A model generated the notes under the pieces. The model did no database searches and was not told the origin of the DNA. It saw only the letters and a program-made list of their open reading frames with translations. From assembly GCF_910592395.1 (NCBI RefSeq), contig NC_088325.1:9982109-10046108 (forward strand): a stretch of DNA of 64,000 bases, written 5' to 3'. Every line of letters starts with the position of its first letter. Position 1 is the stretch's first letter. Shown one piece after another: positions 1 through 10,048 of the stretch. The position numbers were made by a program, and so were the translations under genes. This stretch comes from Lineus longissimus. Taxonomy: Eukaryota; Nemertea; Pilidiophora; Heteronemertea; Lineidae.

Positions 1-319
1 ACAATTGCAGCCTTCCTTGTCGGAGGTTATATTACTGGAACCACAGCTATTTTTTAAGCCTCGCTATTGTTACCTGTTTAGAATCGGGTCAAGAAAAGAA
101 GGGCAACTTATGGTTGAGTGATTTCCCCTACTGAACACGACGGTCTCAAACCTTCAATACATATCTTCAAATTATTTATGGTAAAATTGTTTTGTTGTAG
201 AATTTGTTGTGCTTTTTCTGTCCCATGTAGTCACTATCACAAGGTTCAGGGGCGTATATCGAGACATTTTCAAATTAAAGTTACTTCCACGCTCAGGGAT
301 GTGACGATGTTTGATTTTT

Positions 320-475
320 GGAGCATTTAAATTTTTTATTTCCTAGTGAAAAGGGTTTAATATGACAGCAGAAATTGAAAGCTCTATGCCTCAGCTCTCT
401 CCGTGGAACTTTTCATTTTCAAAATTTATGATGAGACAGGATAAGGATACAGTTTTAAATGACTATTGTTTTAGC
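320..475. repeat. Dispersed repeat, copy 1 of 2
   Basis: The stretch with AAGGGTTTAATATGACAGCA, GAAAGCTCTATGCCTCAGCT and ATTTTCAAAAT reappears at 10950-11075 in TBCEL intron 2 with small changes. Class unknown; the open frame across it is not considered a gene. Confidence 0.55.
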
Positions 476-956
476 TCGGTTAATATGGCACATTTGAGTA
501 AAATATTCTTTACAGTCTCAACATTTTCAGTGGGCATTGAAATTTTGTTGGCCAGTACTTGCTGCTGTGTTCCCAATTTAGGCCAGGCTTACATACGAGT
601 CATATTTTCTCTTGTCGGTATGTTCAGTAATTGCCTTTTGCTTGAACGCAAGACTTGAAACGACTTTAGAGGGGGTATTGGCATCATGAAACTTGTGTAG
701 TACGCTCTTTGGAAATGGCTTGTTCTCAAAGTGACATGTCACAAGTGTAAACTGGAACTCTATGTTAGCTTAGCCTAATGAGTAATAATGGGTGAGTAGC
801 ATCTGTAGATCTGGCTACAAGTGTGCGTGTATCTGGATTTGAGTAAAACAGGTTTCCTAGGCATCTTAAATTTGCTCTGTAGATCTGCCATGTAGTATCG
901 ACAGGGATGTATGTGTATGTATGTAATGTATTACGCGGCTTCACAAATGCCCTGTA

Positions 957-982
957 AATAAAATTTTGTTACACTAAATAAA
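957..982 (+). promoter_or_regulatory. Two AATAAA hexamers, possible end of an upstream transcript
   Basis: AATAAA at 957-962 and 977-982 follow about 950 nt with no recognisable coding sequence. This could be the 3' UTR of a gene starting left of the window. It is weak, since such hexamers are common in AT-rich DNA. Confidence 0.25.
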
Positions 983-3600
983 ATATTATGTGAAAATAGT
1001 GTTTGAAAATTTTTTTATTAACGACTCTTTAATATGCCGGTTGAAGTAGATCTCAGGTGCTTGCTTTGGCTCTATGTAACTAGTGGAAACGCCAGGATGA
1101 ATGAGATCAAGGCTACCAAGACATGTGGTCCTTGATGTTGAGACCGAGTGGCAACATGGTCCAGTACGACTCTCTGCTGAGTCTGGTGGATTTGGAACGT
1201 GGCGCCTCTGGTGGGGCATGCAAGAGTGTGGTGTGAGAGAGTTGGAGGCGCTGGCCTCCCTTTCCGATAAGATGTCGATGGGCTCGGTTTCCCACGAGTC
1301 CCTCCTTGGAGTCAGCAGCCTTGGAGTCCGATGCTGGTTTTGATCCTTCATAAAGGAAAGGATGATGGTTTCCCTGGTTTTCGAGTCAACAAAAAAATGT
1401 TATATGGATAGACAACAAACTAAAGTACATAACTGTAAAAAATAATTTATTTTCAAGGGTGATATACAATAATATGACTTAATACATCTCACTGTACAAT
1501 ACACACAAGACATAGTATAGTTTTTTCTCTCCAAAATACCCGATATATGTATGCAATAGATTCCGAAGCCTCTCAACCATCACCAATAATTTATCATGAC
1601 CCTTTATATCTCCTGCCTCTGGTAGGTATGCTGTTACCCGAAACATTTGTTTCCTACTGGTCTCCGGTTGCCTACCTTTTCTTTGACCAAAAAACTTCGC
1701 ATTTTGCCAAGTATATTCTGCACAGATTTGGGAGCCGTAATGCATAATATACGGTCGAATTGAACTTCATGGTCACAATCTCGTTTTCATACTGACCACC
1801 TGAATTATCAAGACTGTGTTATATATTCCTAACAACCCGGGAAATAATATTCTATTTTCACACTGGCTAGAAGCAAAATGCTACCAGTTCAAAGGTAAAT
1901 TTAAAGAAAAACACATTTAGCAACGTTTTTCTGTTTGATATGACTGAAGAAATCGTGATTGATGACAGATTGCAATCGCAAAGGCAAAAATATTACAGGA
2001 AAATAACCATCGAGACTAGAAAAGAGGAACATTTTTAACTGCATTCACAGCTGTTTTTCCCAGGGTGACTCAGCTGTTTTGAAGACAGAAAGCAGGATAA
2101 ATCTTTAAATATGTACGATATCCCGATACACTTCAATGTGCCGTGCTAGCCCATTTGACCTTTTAGCAAAACATGGTGATGTTAACTTTGCCAATATCGA
2201 TTTGTACGACTAATAATACATTTTCAAGTACAGTGTATCTTTTATTAGCACAGGAGTGTGAAGTTGAAGTCAAAACCCACATTGAACAAATTCGCACAAG
2301 GATTTATTCGATGTGGGTTTTGACTCTTAACTTCACACTCCTTGTGTTTATTAGCAATTTCATTGGCAAAGTGCCTCTGAAGGTCATCATTTGCTGACTT
2401 GAGCCCTTAACGCCTACTGCCTAGCTGAGAATATTCAGTGGCGTATCACCATGGGACCTATTTACCCACGTCCCTGCAATAGCCAACACCACGTACCCAA
2501 TTGCCTCCAAAATGTCCACACCCAAAATGTCCACACCTCAAGTCACAAGAATGTTGCTATATATTCTCAAATCAGCAATAGGCATTATCAAACATTCGTA
2601 TCCAGTGGGTTTACTTATTTTGCAATTTATTGCTGGTGTCAACTGTCCAGCACACCGATTCACACTGATCGTGGACATAAAATATATTAGCAATAATATA
2701 TACATTTTTGTTGAGCCACTGCGACCATCCTCCCAACAGCTGTATTCCTCCGTTGAGCTACACACACACCACAGACAAAATCATCATGAAAACGAAAACA
2801 TTATGAAATACTCAAGGGTCTGTCAGATGAGACTAAAAGCCGTGGTCCCTTGTACCTGAGTGTCTATGCCAGGGCAAGTAAAAGATGGTGGACAGTAGCC
2901 TATAGTGGACTCCATACCTCTGGCAAAAATCCAATAGGGTTATGACGCCGGTAATGATATGATATGATATTGTTTTCAGAATGTTTTTACATGTTTTAAG
3001 CGTCACCCACACATGACTTACAAAATGGCACAATTGTGTCAAAAATTAATGACGAAGTGCGTGATCCATGACAACCCATGCCTTTCAACAAGAGGCATCA
3101 CTGCGGAAATGTTTTCAAAATATTTAGCGTCACATGCACAGGACAGACAGAAAACAATGTCATGTGCAAAGATACACTGCATGATTTACATCCAGAAATA
3201 TTGTTCCAGAACAATGTTTTTATTTCTTTCAACAACCGCAAACGACAGTCAAATGAACATTAGGTAATTTTTCGTCAATTTGTCTGTTGTGTGCACACTG
3301 CTTTAGAGTGAGGCACTTGACAGGGTTAAAAGTGTTATTGGAACATACTCAGTTAATTTTTAGTAGTACAACCTGAGTCCAGGTGTATTTTTACAGAGGA
3401 CCAACAGGTGGACTTTGCTAGTTGGTCAGTTCAGTTTGTGTAATGGAGTCAAGTAGGTAGACAACTAATATATGCTCTGGAGGAGTAAACTTTGTACCAA
3501 GGGTAGGAAGTCAAGGAGACAAGCAACACGGGTCGGCCCAAAGGATAGGAGTAGGAACAGTAGGACTGCAGTGAGTATAAACCAGTTTTCAAAAAGACGT
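983..3600. other. No recognised gene
   Basis: Apart from the 96-bp hairpin element (2241-2356) I see only short open frames without family features or splice structure. A short (GATAT)n stretch lies near 2955-2970. Confidence 0.5.
2241..2356. mobile_element. 96-bp hairpin MITE flanked by a 10-bp target duplication
   Basis: TTTATTAGCA occurs at 2241-2250 and again at 2347-2356. Between them, 2251-2346 is an imperfect palindrome with arms of about 40 nt (CAGGAGTGTGAAGTTGAAGT.. against CACAAGGAGTGTGAAGTT..). A 10-bp duplication fits Mutator-like elements, which usually make 9-11 bp duplications; the superfamily call is inference. Confidence 0.8.
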
Positions 3601-3708
3601 GAGACTGCGGGCCTACATTTTTGGATATAGACTCTGATGCGAATAAATTAAATCATTGGCAAGGTCAATAGCGCATGACCTCATGAAACGCACGAAACAT
3701 CGAGATTT

Positions 3709-3714
3709 TTTATT
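3709..3714 (-). promoter_or_regulatory. RABAC1: Candidate polyadenylation signal of RABAC1
   Basis: TTTATT on the plus strand reads AATAAA on the minus strand, about 135 nt downstream of the RABAC1 stop codon. Position and hexamer fit a polyadenylation signal; no transcript evidence is available here. Confidence 0.45.
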
Positions 3715-3848
3715 CTTTGGCAGATGTCTTGTTCGAATCTGTACAGAGTCAGATGTGCGAAGTTTCTCAACCCTGTCAAGCCCCACACTCATGTGGAGGA
3801 ATATCAGCTGTTTCATAAATCGTCTGGCTATGCATAAATAGGAATTCA

Positions 3849-3940
3849 CTACACCGGTTCCATTTCCAGTTCCTCAAAGGGTGCCTCCTCTTCGCCAGCA
3901 TACATGGTCGCATGGAGGGCTATCACAAATATCGAAGCAC
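3849..3940 (-). CDS. RABAC1: RABAC1 terminal coding exon 5
   Basis: Encodes the last part of the fourth membrane segment (ASIFVIALHATMY) and the acidic cytosolic C-terminus EEEAPFEELEMEPV followed by TAG. The ending is nearly the same as in vertebrate RABAC1. The acceptor CTTGCAG ends at 3941. Confidence 0.92.
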
Positions 3941-6900
3941 CTGCAAGATGAAATTGAATAATTATATGAAATATGGCTTCTTCTTCTTCTGTGTTTGGAA
4001 TTTTTGAGATGCAGGCATAGTCAGTCCATTTTTGGTCTTAAACAAAGCCAGTTGTCCTAATGGAGTTTGGCGACAGAGCCACAGAGCCCCAAAGCTCAGT
4101 GGTCAGGGTGGTGTATTTCTGCAAGTATTCCTCTCGAATAGAGCAGAAGGGCACCTGACTAGTGTTTTGAAGGTCCTGAGTTCAAGGTCGGCCAGTGCCA
4201 CTTAGTGAATTCTCAACTGGCCCAGAATTCGCACTCCTTGGTCTCACCAGAAATGTTTCTGGATAAGAAGCTGGGCAAGGAATTGTAATGCACCTTGAGA
4301 CTGTTGAGTGTTGTACAGTATAAAGCACTAAATCTTCTTCTTTGAGTTTAACTGTTCAAACTTTTACACTGTTGGGCATCATTCAAGAATGTGGCAGTGC
4401 AATGCAAATCTGCCTCTGTCTCCTGTAGCTTTACTTGGAGAGGCCAGGCCTACCCCAGTTGGTAATCAGAGGACATTCTTCCAGGATGTGTTATAGTGTC
4501 TGATCAGGAAACCACATTCACAGATGGCAAATTCACACAGGCCCAGTTTTCGTAGATGTGTTCATTTCTTTTTTTATCTTTTCATTTCCCATAATGGCTT
4601 AAAAAGGGGCGATCATTTGGAGCTGTACGTACCTATCAACCAGAATATGACAGATCCAGCCCCAGCGATCCAAAAGACTGGAATGGATATTACTCCTACA
4701 GCAGCATATTGTTGAGCAAGTGTCAGATCTCGTCCTGCAAAACAAAAACGGAAGTGTCCGTCATAATTCTCAGGATAAAAAATTCAGTTCTAACACAATC
4801 AATGTCAATCATCACCATGACATTTCAAATGGTTACACCATTCTTCTGCAGAAGTAGACATCTGACCGCTCGATGTCATAGCGGACAGACTCCGATCCCG
4901 CACGTGACTTCATCTGTAGCCCCCTTCGTCTCGATTCATGTTGGTGGTTTTACGAATCCAACCGTATTGCGTGGCAGCCAGCAGTGTTAACCATAGGCTA
5001 TGAGGCAATGAGGTTTAGCAACATTATCAACTTGATGAACAAAGACAACTACATGAAACTTCAGAAAAGATGGGTCAGTTCAAGTCAATGGAGAATACTT
5101 TGGGCAAGACTTGGGCCACCTTTGTCACAGATTTTCTTCAAACTTGGGAGCATTTGTTGCCTCTAGTCTAATCCCAGAATTGGATATCCCAATTTTACAA
5201 AATTTAACTAACGGTATGGATTTTTACAGGTCTTCAATGCAATGTGATGTTGGAGACAATGTGCTAATTTTGGAGGTGCTTTTCATACATGTAACCTTGA
5301 AATCCCACCTTCAGGACAGCATCTCTTTATACTAGGAATCTATGATTGTAACAAATAATAATAATAATGTGACGCATTTATATAGCGCTCCTCAGTAACG
5401 GAACTGTTAAAGCACTGTGGGATATCAAATTATTACCCCGGTCTCCACAGAAATCAATCAGGGGTTTCAAGGAGCAACCAGAAGGCGCTCACTTGAACTT
5501 GACCAGTGGGGGAACCAAGCAGTGACTCGGCCGGGAGTCAAACCCACGACCTCTTGATCATGAGGCCGACTCTCTTCCACTGCGCTACCGATGCCCCTGA
5601 ACAATTCTATTGCAAGTCAGCCACTTATTAACGGTACCGGGGGTACTTTGAAAACTGTCCTTACCCATTACTTTGATCTTTTGATCTGTGTTCTTTATGC
5701 TAATGATGTAACATGCTCCAAGCGATGCGGCGATGGCTATCAAGAGTAACGGAGATGTTATACTGAAATGGAAGATCGGTATATGAACTTATGCGGATCC
5801 AACACAAGTGCATTATGAGCAGTGAAGTAAAGTAGCACCTCTCTATTAAGGACACCCTCGGGACTGACTAGTGCTGACCTTAATAGAGAGGTGTCCTGAT
5901 TAGAGAGGTCAAATTGAATGGAAACAACCAATTTGGGACCAAAACTAGTGTCCTTGATAAAGAGGTGTCCGCTAGGGGAGGTTCCAACGTATTTCACTTT
6001 AAATACGTCTGTCATTCAGGATAACTGGGTCTTGACGCACTTACAATGTCAGCTCAGAACCTCACCACACTCGACTCCAAGCCAGGATGGCTTACTGCTA
6101 CTATAGGTCACAACATCGTAGCATACCCTTAAGGTATCCGCTACCTGGGGTATAATGTGTCAAGGTAAACAGGTCAAATTATCATTCGCTGTTTGAGCAC
6201 CACAGTGAGAGGTTCTCATAGTGCATATGTCAATCATACAGGTACAATTTTTTGATTTTGCAAATTCCTTGATGCTTAAAAGCTCAAAGACACCTCAAAA
6301 TCTGCTCTTTAAATTTGAAAACACAAAATTCCGTTTATATCATGGGCAAAGTCAAGTGTTTTGAAAATCCAAATTCCGTGCCATTTTTTCGGCACCCCTA
6401 ATATTCCCGAATATACTTACATGCAAAATATAACCAATCCCAGAAACACAAACAGATAATTTCCTTGGAACTTTTCGATATTTTTTACAAGCCTTTGTCC
6501 TGCTGGTGCAATCCCTTTCGGCATTTTGAATTGCTTTGTTTGAAAGAATTCATTCCAAGGTTTGACCTTTTCCCGCGTCTTCTGAAACCATTCCCGCGCT
6601 TGGATCTTGTTCAACGTAATCGCCATTACTCTGGAAGAAAAATTCACAACGCCAACAGTTATTGACATGATCAGTTTACGAAAGGATTCTTTCCTCCTTT
6701 AAATAATGCTGGATGTCTATTAAATGAATGTTACAGCCGGTGCTTGTCCAAGCAGACGTCAATGCAAGTAAATTTCATCCAAAGCAGACGTCAGTGTAAG
6801 TAAAGTTTATCCAAAGCAGACGTCAATGCAAGTAAAGTTTGTCCAAAGCAGACGTCAATGCAAGTAAAGTTTATCCAAAGCAGACGTCAGTGCAAGTAAA

Positions 6901-8887
6901 GTTTATCCAAAGCAGACGTCAGTGCAAGTAAAGTTTATCCAAAGCAGACGTCAATGCAAGTAAAGTTTATCCAAAGCAGACGTCAATGCAAATTGCAAGC
7001 AAAGCTCATCCAAAGCAGTCGTCAGTGCAAGTAAAGTTTATTCAAAGCAGACGTCATTGCAAGTAAAGTTTATCCAAGGCAAAAGTCAATGCAGGTTTTT
7101 AAGTCGGATAATTCCAATACTCTTGAGTGAAAATATTCCTTTGTCGACTTTGTGTTCGCATGAGAATGGAATAGAAAGTATCTATTTCACTGCCTTAGGC
7201 AATTTTTGGATTGTTCCCATGGACTGCCGTGTTGACTTCAGGCAAGTCATGTATCCCCACATGTACCACTGAATAAAACATCAAACTGATAGAAGTCCAG
7301 CACAAATGTACACTGGGAAATAATGCTTTCGAAAACTGTCCGTTATGTCAGACAGTCTAAAGATAAACTTGCTCTGTCTAATTCTCCAACTGAAAGAACT
7401 TTAAAAAATCTCCCTGGACATGTTCATGCTGCCAAAATACAATCACACAAGTATCATTTTCTTTGCACGCTGGCCAGTAATGGCTAATTAGACATGTTCT
7501 TTTTCACACCAAGTGACCATAAAATTACACGTATTCCAGTCCACATCATCAGCAAGCTCAGGGATCATCTCAATGGCTTAATGCCATGTGAGATGGAAAT
7601 TTTTTCATCAGAGTGGTCAGCAAACTTGATGGGAAAATTTCATCATTTTTAAAGTTCTGGCATATTTCAAAAAAAAATTTGTTGTCAGACATCTGGCTTG
7701 ATTTCATCATCTAGAGGGTGGGGGAGAGAGTTCGGAGAGAGATAAAAAGTTGTTTCAGTTTCATAGCAATAAGAAGTTTTGAGATGACCCCTAATCAATT
7801 TCAATCAGCTGTCAACCGGCGACACCAGGCTGTTCAATAAGCACTGATTTAATTTGTATGTAATACACAACAGCTTTATAAAATTAGAGGTCCCTACAGA
7901 GATTCAGTGCAGATTTAAAATACACTACACAAGGAAATTTGAATCAATATTTCTATTGCTGTCATCAGCACAAATCAACACGCCAAGACACTCATCAATG
8001 CGCCAAGACACTCATCAATGTGCCAAGACACTCATCAATACGCCAAGACACTCATCAATGTGCCAGTAGGCCTACAGCAGCACCTTAGTTTGTTTAGTGT
8101 GTTAATATATCTAAAAGGAGATTCCCTAGGCCAGTTTACCGTCTGACGGGGTTTACGCCACTATAGTAAAAGGTCGGTTTACCGTCCTGCGGGGTTCATG
8201 GGTTAACATGTCTTAATCGCGACATCTTGGTCGCTTGGTCAGAGCACAAACTCAATTGTCAATACGAAACTTTAGAACTTCGGTCCCGGAAATGCCGGTG
8301 TTGCGATTTGCGCATTACTCATACTGACCAATCAGCCAACAGCGCCAGCAAATGACATAGCGCACCTGATTATGCACGATTTACATCATTTGATGGGTCT
8401 GTTCACTGATTGGTCAATCATGCCAAAATTGACCTCAGGATGGGTCGAAACTGACGGATTCAATTTCAACTGTCTTTCAATAAACGGTTGCCGTGCGCGA
8501 TTTAATATAAACAAATAAATCAAGTCGCTTTCCATATCCATCCAGGGACGGCAAAGATACACCTTATTACAGATGTGTATTGACAATGCAAAATACACAG
8601 GTCTGACGTTATCGCGCCATAAATAAAAAGAAGAATAGTTATTCTGCACAGTTTTTTGGTGTCACCCTGTAAACAACATTCCATCAAAACGGTAGCAACT
8701 TTCGCCACATTAACGGGTTTTTGTACACATTTCAGCTGTGTGTTTACGCTTACAGTTGGTCAATAATTTAAGGACAATATCAGCAAAATTTCAGAGAAAT
8801 CGGAATAGGCATTTACCCTAATCTACTGGTGGAAACTGCAGGTTCAGGCCCGTCCAAGTTTCCCAACAATTTTTCTTGATCAGCCAT
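3849..8887 (-). CDS. RABAC1: Prenylated Rab acceptor protein 1 (PRA1 family), 5 coding exons
   Basis: Minus-strand gene joined from exons 8887-8817, 6630-6421, 5762-5665, 4734-4633 and 3940-3849. Junction phases are 2, 2, 1 and 1, every border is GT..AG, and the product is 190 aa (the family is usually about 185 aa). The family is a four-pass membrane protein of Golgi and endosomal membranes that binds prenylated Rab GTPases and helps their membrane delivery. Seen here: a short soluble N-terminus; the family block AREWF..KPWNEFF (about residues 35-55); QRLVKNIEKFQGNYLFVFLG just before the first hydrophobic pair (about 81-118); GACYI; a second hydrophobic pair containing FWIAGAGSVIFWLIG (about 145-165); and a C-terminus ending ELEMEPV, very close to the vertebrate ending. 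The in-frame ATG at 8887 opens exon 1 as MADQEKLLGN. The gene faces TBCEL head to head. An AATAAA on the minus strand (3714-3709) lies about 135 nt past the stop. Identification is strong; 5' UTR exons were not resolved. Confidence 0.93.
4057..4345 (+). mobile_element. SINE-like element, degenerate
   Basis: AGCTCAGTGGTCAGG near 4092 resembles a tRNA A box and GAGTTCAAGGTC near 4178 a B box. The 3' part GCACCTTGAGA..TATAAAGCACTAAAT looks like a SINE tail region. It lies in RABAC1 intron 4. The boxes are imperfect, so this is a moderate call. Confidence 0.5.
4633..4734 (-). CDS. RABAC1: RABAC1 coding exon 4
   Basis: Encodes LAQQYAAVGVISIPVFWIAG and then AGSVIFWLIG, the second membrane hairpin of PRA1 proteins. 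Borders are TTTTGCAG|GA and ATAG|GTACGT, and both neighbouring phases agree (phase 1 in, phase 1 out). Confidence 0.93.
5353..5598 (-). mobile_element. tRNA-derived SINE with (ATT)n tail
   Basis: On the minus strand the head reads GGGCATCGGTAGCGCAGTGG (A box), a loop with CTCATGATC, then GGTTTGACTCC (B box). The rest ends AGCGCTATATAAATGCGTCA and (ATT)n. The anticodon-loop sequence resembles an elongator tRNA-Met. It lies in RABAC1 intron 3. Confidence 0.8.
5665..5762 (-). CDS. RABAC1: RABAC1 coding exon 3
   Basis: Encodes ITSPLLLLIAIAASLGACYI and then a charged loop (KNTDQKIKVM). The first part is the second half of the first membrane hairpin, and GACYI is typical of the family. Borders are TTTCAG|T and G|GTAAGG. 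A pogo-like MITE copy begins about 65 bp from the acceptor, inside intron 2. Confidence 0.92.
5829..5991 (+). mobile_element. Pogo-like MITE, copy 1 (RABAC1 intron 2)
   Basis: Starts AGTAGCACCTCTCTATTAAG, ends GTCCGCTAGGGGAGGTTCCAA. It belongs to the 182-bp family whose full-length form begins TACAGTAGAACCTC and ends GAGGTTCCACTGTA. Confidence 0.85.
6421..6630 (-). CDS. RABAC1: RABAC1 coding exon 2
   Basis: The acceptor TTCTTCCAG ends at 6631 and the donor AT|GTAAGTAT follows 6421. The exon carries the most conserved block of the PRA1 family: REWF, KPWNEFF, then QRLVKNIEKFQGNYLFVFLG leading into the first membrane segment. Confidence 0.93.
6740..7095. repeat. 32-bp tandem repeat with GACGTCA cores (about 11 copies)
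   Basis: Unit TCCAAAGCAGACGTCAATGC plus AAGTAAAGTTTA, in RABAC1 intron 1. Nine units keep the GACGTCA core, one has GTCGTCA, and the last is degenerate. GACGTCA is the CREB/ATF-type half of TGACGTCA. Confidence 0.9.
7976..8066. repeat. 20-bp tandem repeat (about 4.5 copies)
   Basis: Unit CGCCAAGACACTCATCAATG, in RABAC1 intron 1. It makes a spurious open frame. Confidence 0.9.
8817..8887 (-). CDS. RABAC1: RABAC1 coding exon 1
   Basis: This exon encodes MADQEKLLGN and 13 further residues, a soluble N-terminus. The donor is GG|GTAAAT at 8816-8815 and the exon ends in phase 2, matching the phase of exon 2. The next ATG (MAITLNK) sits inside exon 2 and could serve as an alternative start, but the matching phase and the family's usual upstream residues favour this one. 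Confidence 0.75.
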
Positions 8888-9891
8888 CGAATCTGCTTGT
8901 AGACTGAACTGGTCGAGTTGGATAAATCTGTCAAGTTGGTTTGTAGAATCCAGAGCGTTTTCCTTCAAGTTATCTACGCCTGCTTCTTTTGTTAGTTCTA
9001 GAAATACACTGGAGAAAGTTTCATTGATGATTGTTCACAATTAATGAGTCAGTTATCGATTTAAAAAAGTTACTTTGACTGTGATCGACTGGTTTTGTCT
9101 TACTTCCACCGTGGCCTGCATACTTCGTCATCGTTTCACGAATAGCGATGATGTCACCCTAAGTACACAACAGGGTTCAAGAAGTGTCACTTTTCTGTCT
9201 AAAAAGTTGCAACAATCTTCATTTTACTGGCGGTCGTTGATGTGCCAGGTAGGTTTCTTGATTTGTAGTTGTTAATCTTCACATATTCAAGTGTTTTCCA
9301 TCCATGAATACTCTTGTAAATTCTGCAAATTTATTGAAATTTTGCATTTTGTTGGTAACTTTTTGACAACATCCCACCAGTCTCTGTCCTCAGCCAGCCG
9401 GGCGGGGGGAGGGTCACTTAACCAATTAATGTGCACATCCATGTCCTGGTTTTTGTCGGCAAAGACAAATGATGCTTATTCATGACAGTGACAGTGTTTA
9501 GCGGCGTACTGGTACTAGTTAGCGGGGGCAGGGTCAGGAAGAGGAAATGCCCCCCCCTGCCCCCATCGCTACATTTGGGGGGCCAGTGTCACAAATGCCC
9601 TTCCAACAAATGTGAAACAATCTGCGGATAAGCATGAGAACTGCCAAGAACATTGACAGTTTCAAGGCCTTACATGACATTCCTCTTTAAATGACACTTC
9701 AATATTTGACTATATTTAAGTGGTGATGTGAGTCTTTGTGACTTTTTGAGCAAGCGCTTTTGAACATTGGCCAATTTTCAGTTGAAAATGCGCTATATCA
9801 AGTTGTTACCAATTATTATTTTCATCTAAAGTCATTTTCCATTGTTGTTCTTTTAATCTTTATTTTGTTACTTGAAGAGATAAAGCCAGCC
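8888..9891. promoter_or_regulatory. Shared head-to-head upstream region of RABAC1 and TBCEL
   Basis: This is the interval between two start codons pointing away from each other. Such spacing fits a bidirectional promoter, but UTR exons of either gene may lie inside it, and no TATA box at a convincing distance was found. It includes a G-rich and C-rich stretch at 9400-9590. Confidence 0.4.
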
Positions 9892-10048
9892 ATGGCCTCC
9901 GATCATGCGAGTAGAAACTCAGGAGATGGACAAGCTGAGGTGACACTTCTATCAGCACTGCATTCCAAATATAGCGATGACGGTGATGATGACTTAGGCG
10001 ACTTGAGCTTTGAGATATGTGTTCCTAAAAGTGCTCCTGGAAAGAAAG
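9892..10048 (+). CDS. TBCEL: TBCEL coding exon 1
   Basis: Encodes the acidic N-terminus MASDHASRN..EVTLLSALHSKYSDDGDDDLG. The donor is AAAG|GTATGA, phase 1. The frame stays open upstream to 9760 and a pyrimidine-rich tract ends in AAG at about 9878, so an acceptor for a 5' UTR exon may lie just before the ATG. Confidence 0.85.

Noticed and set aside
5510-5598. A functional tRNA gene on the minus strand
   Set aside because: A and B boxes are present, but the acceptor stem does not pair and the sequence runs into a SINE body with an (ATT)n tail.
9760-9891. Upstream extension of TBCEL to the ATG at 9760
   Set aside because: The added residues are hydrophobic and unlike the family's N-terminus. 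The ATG at 9892 has a better context and is followed by family-like sequence.
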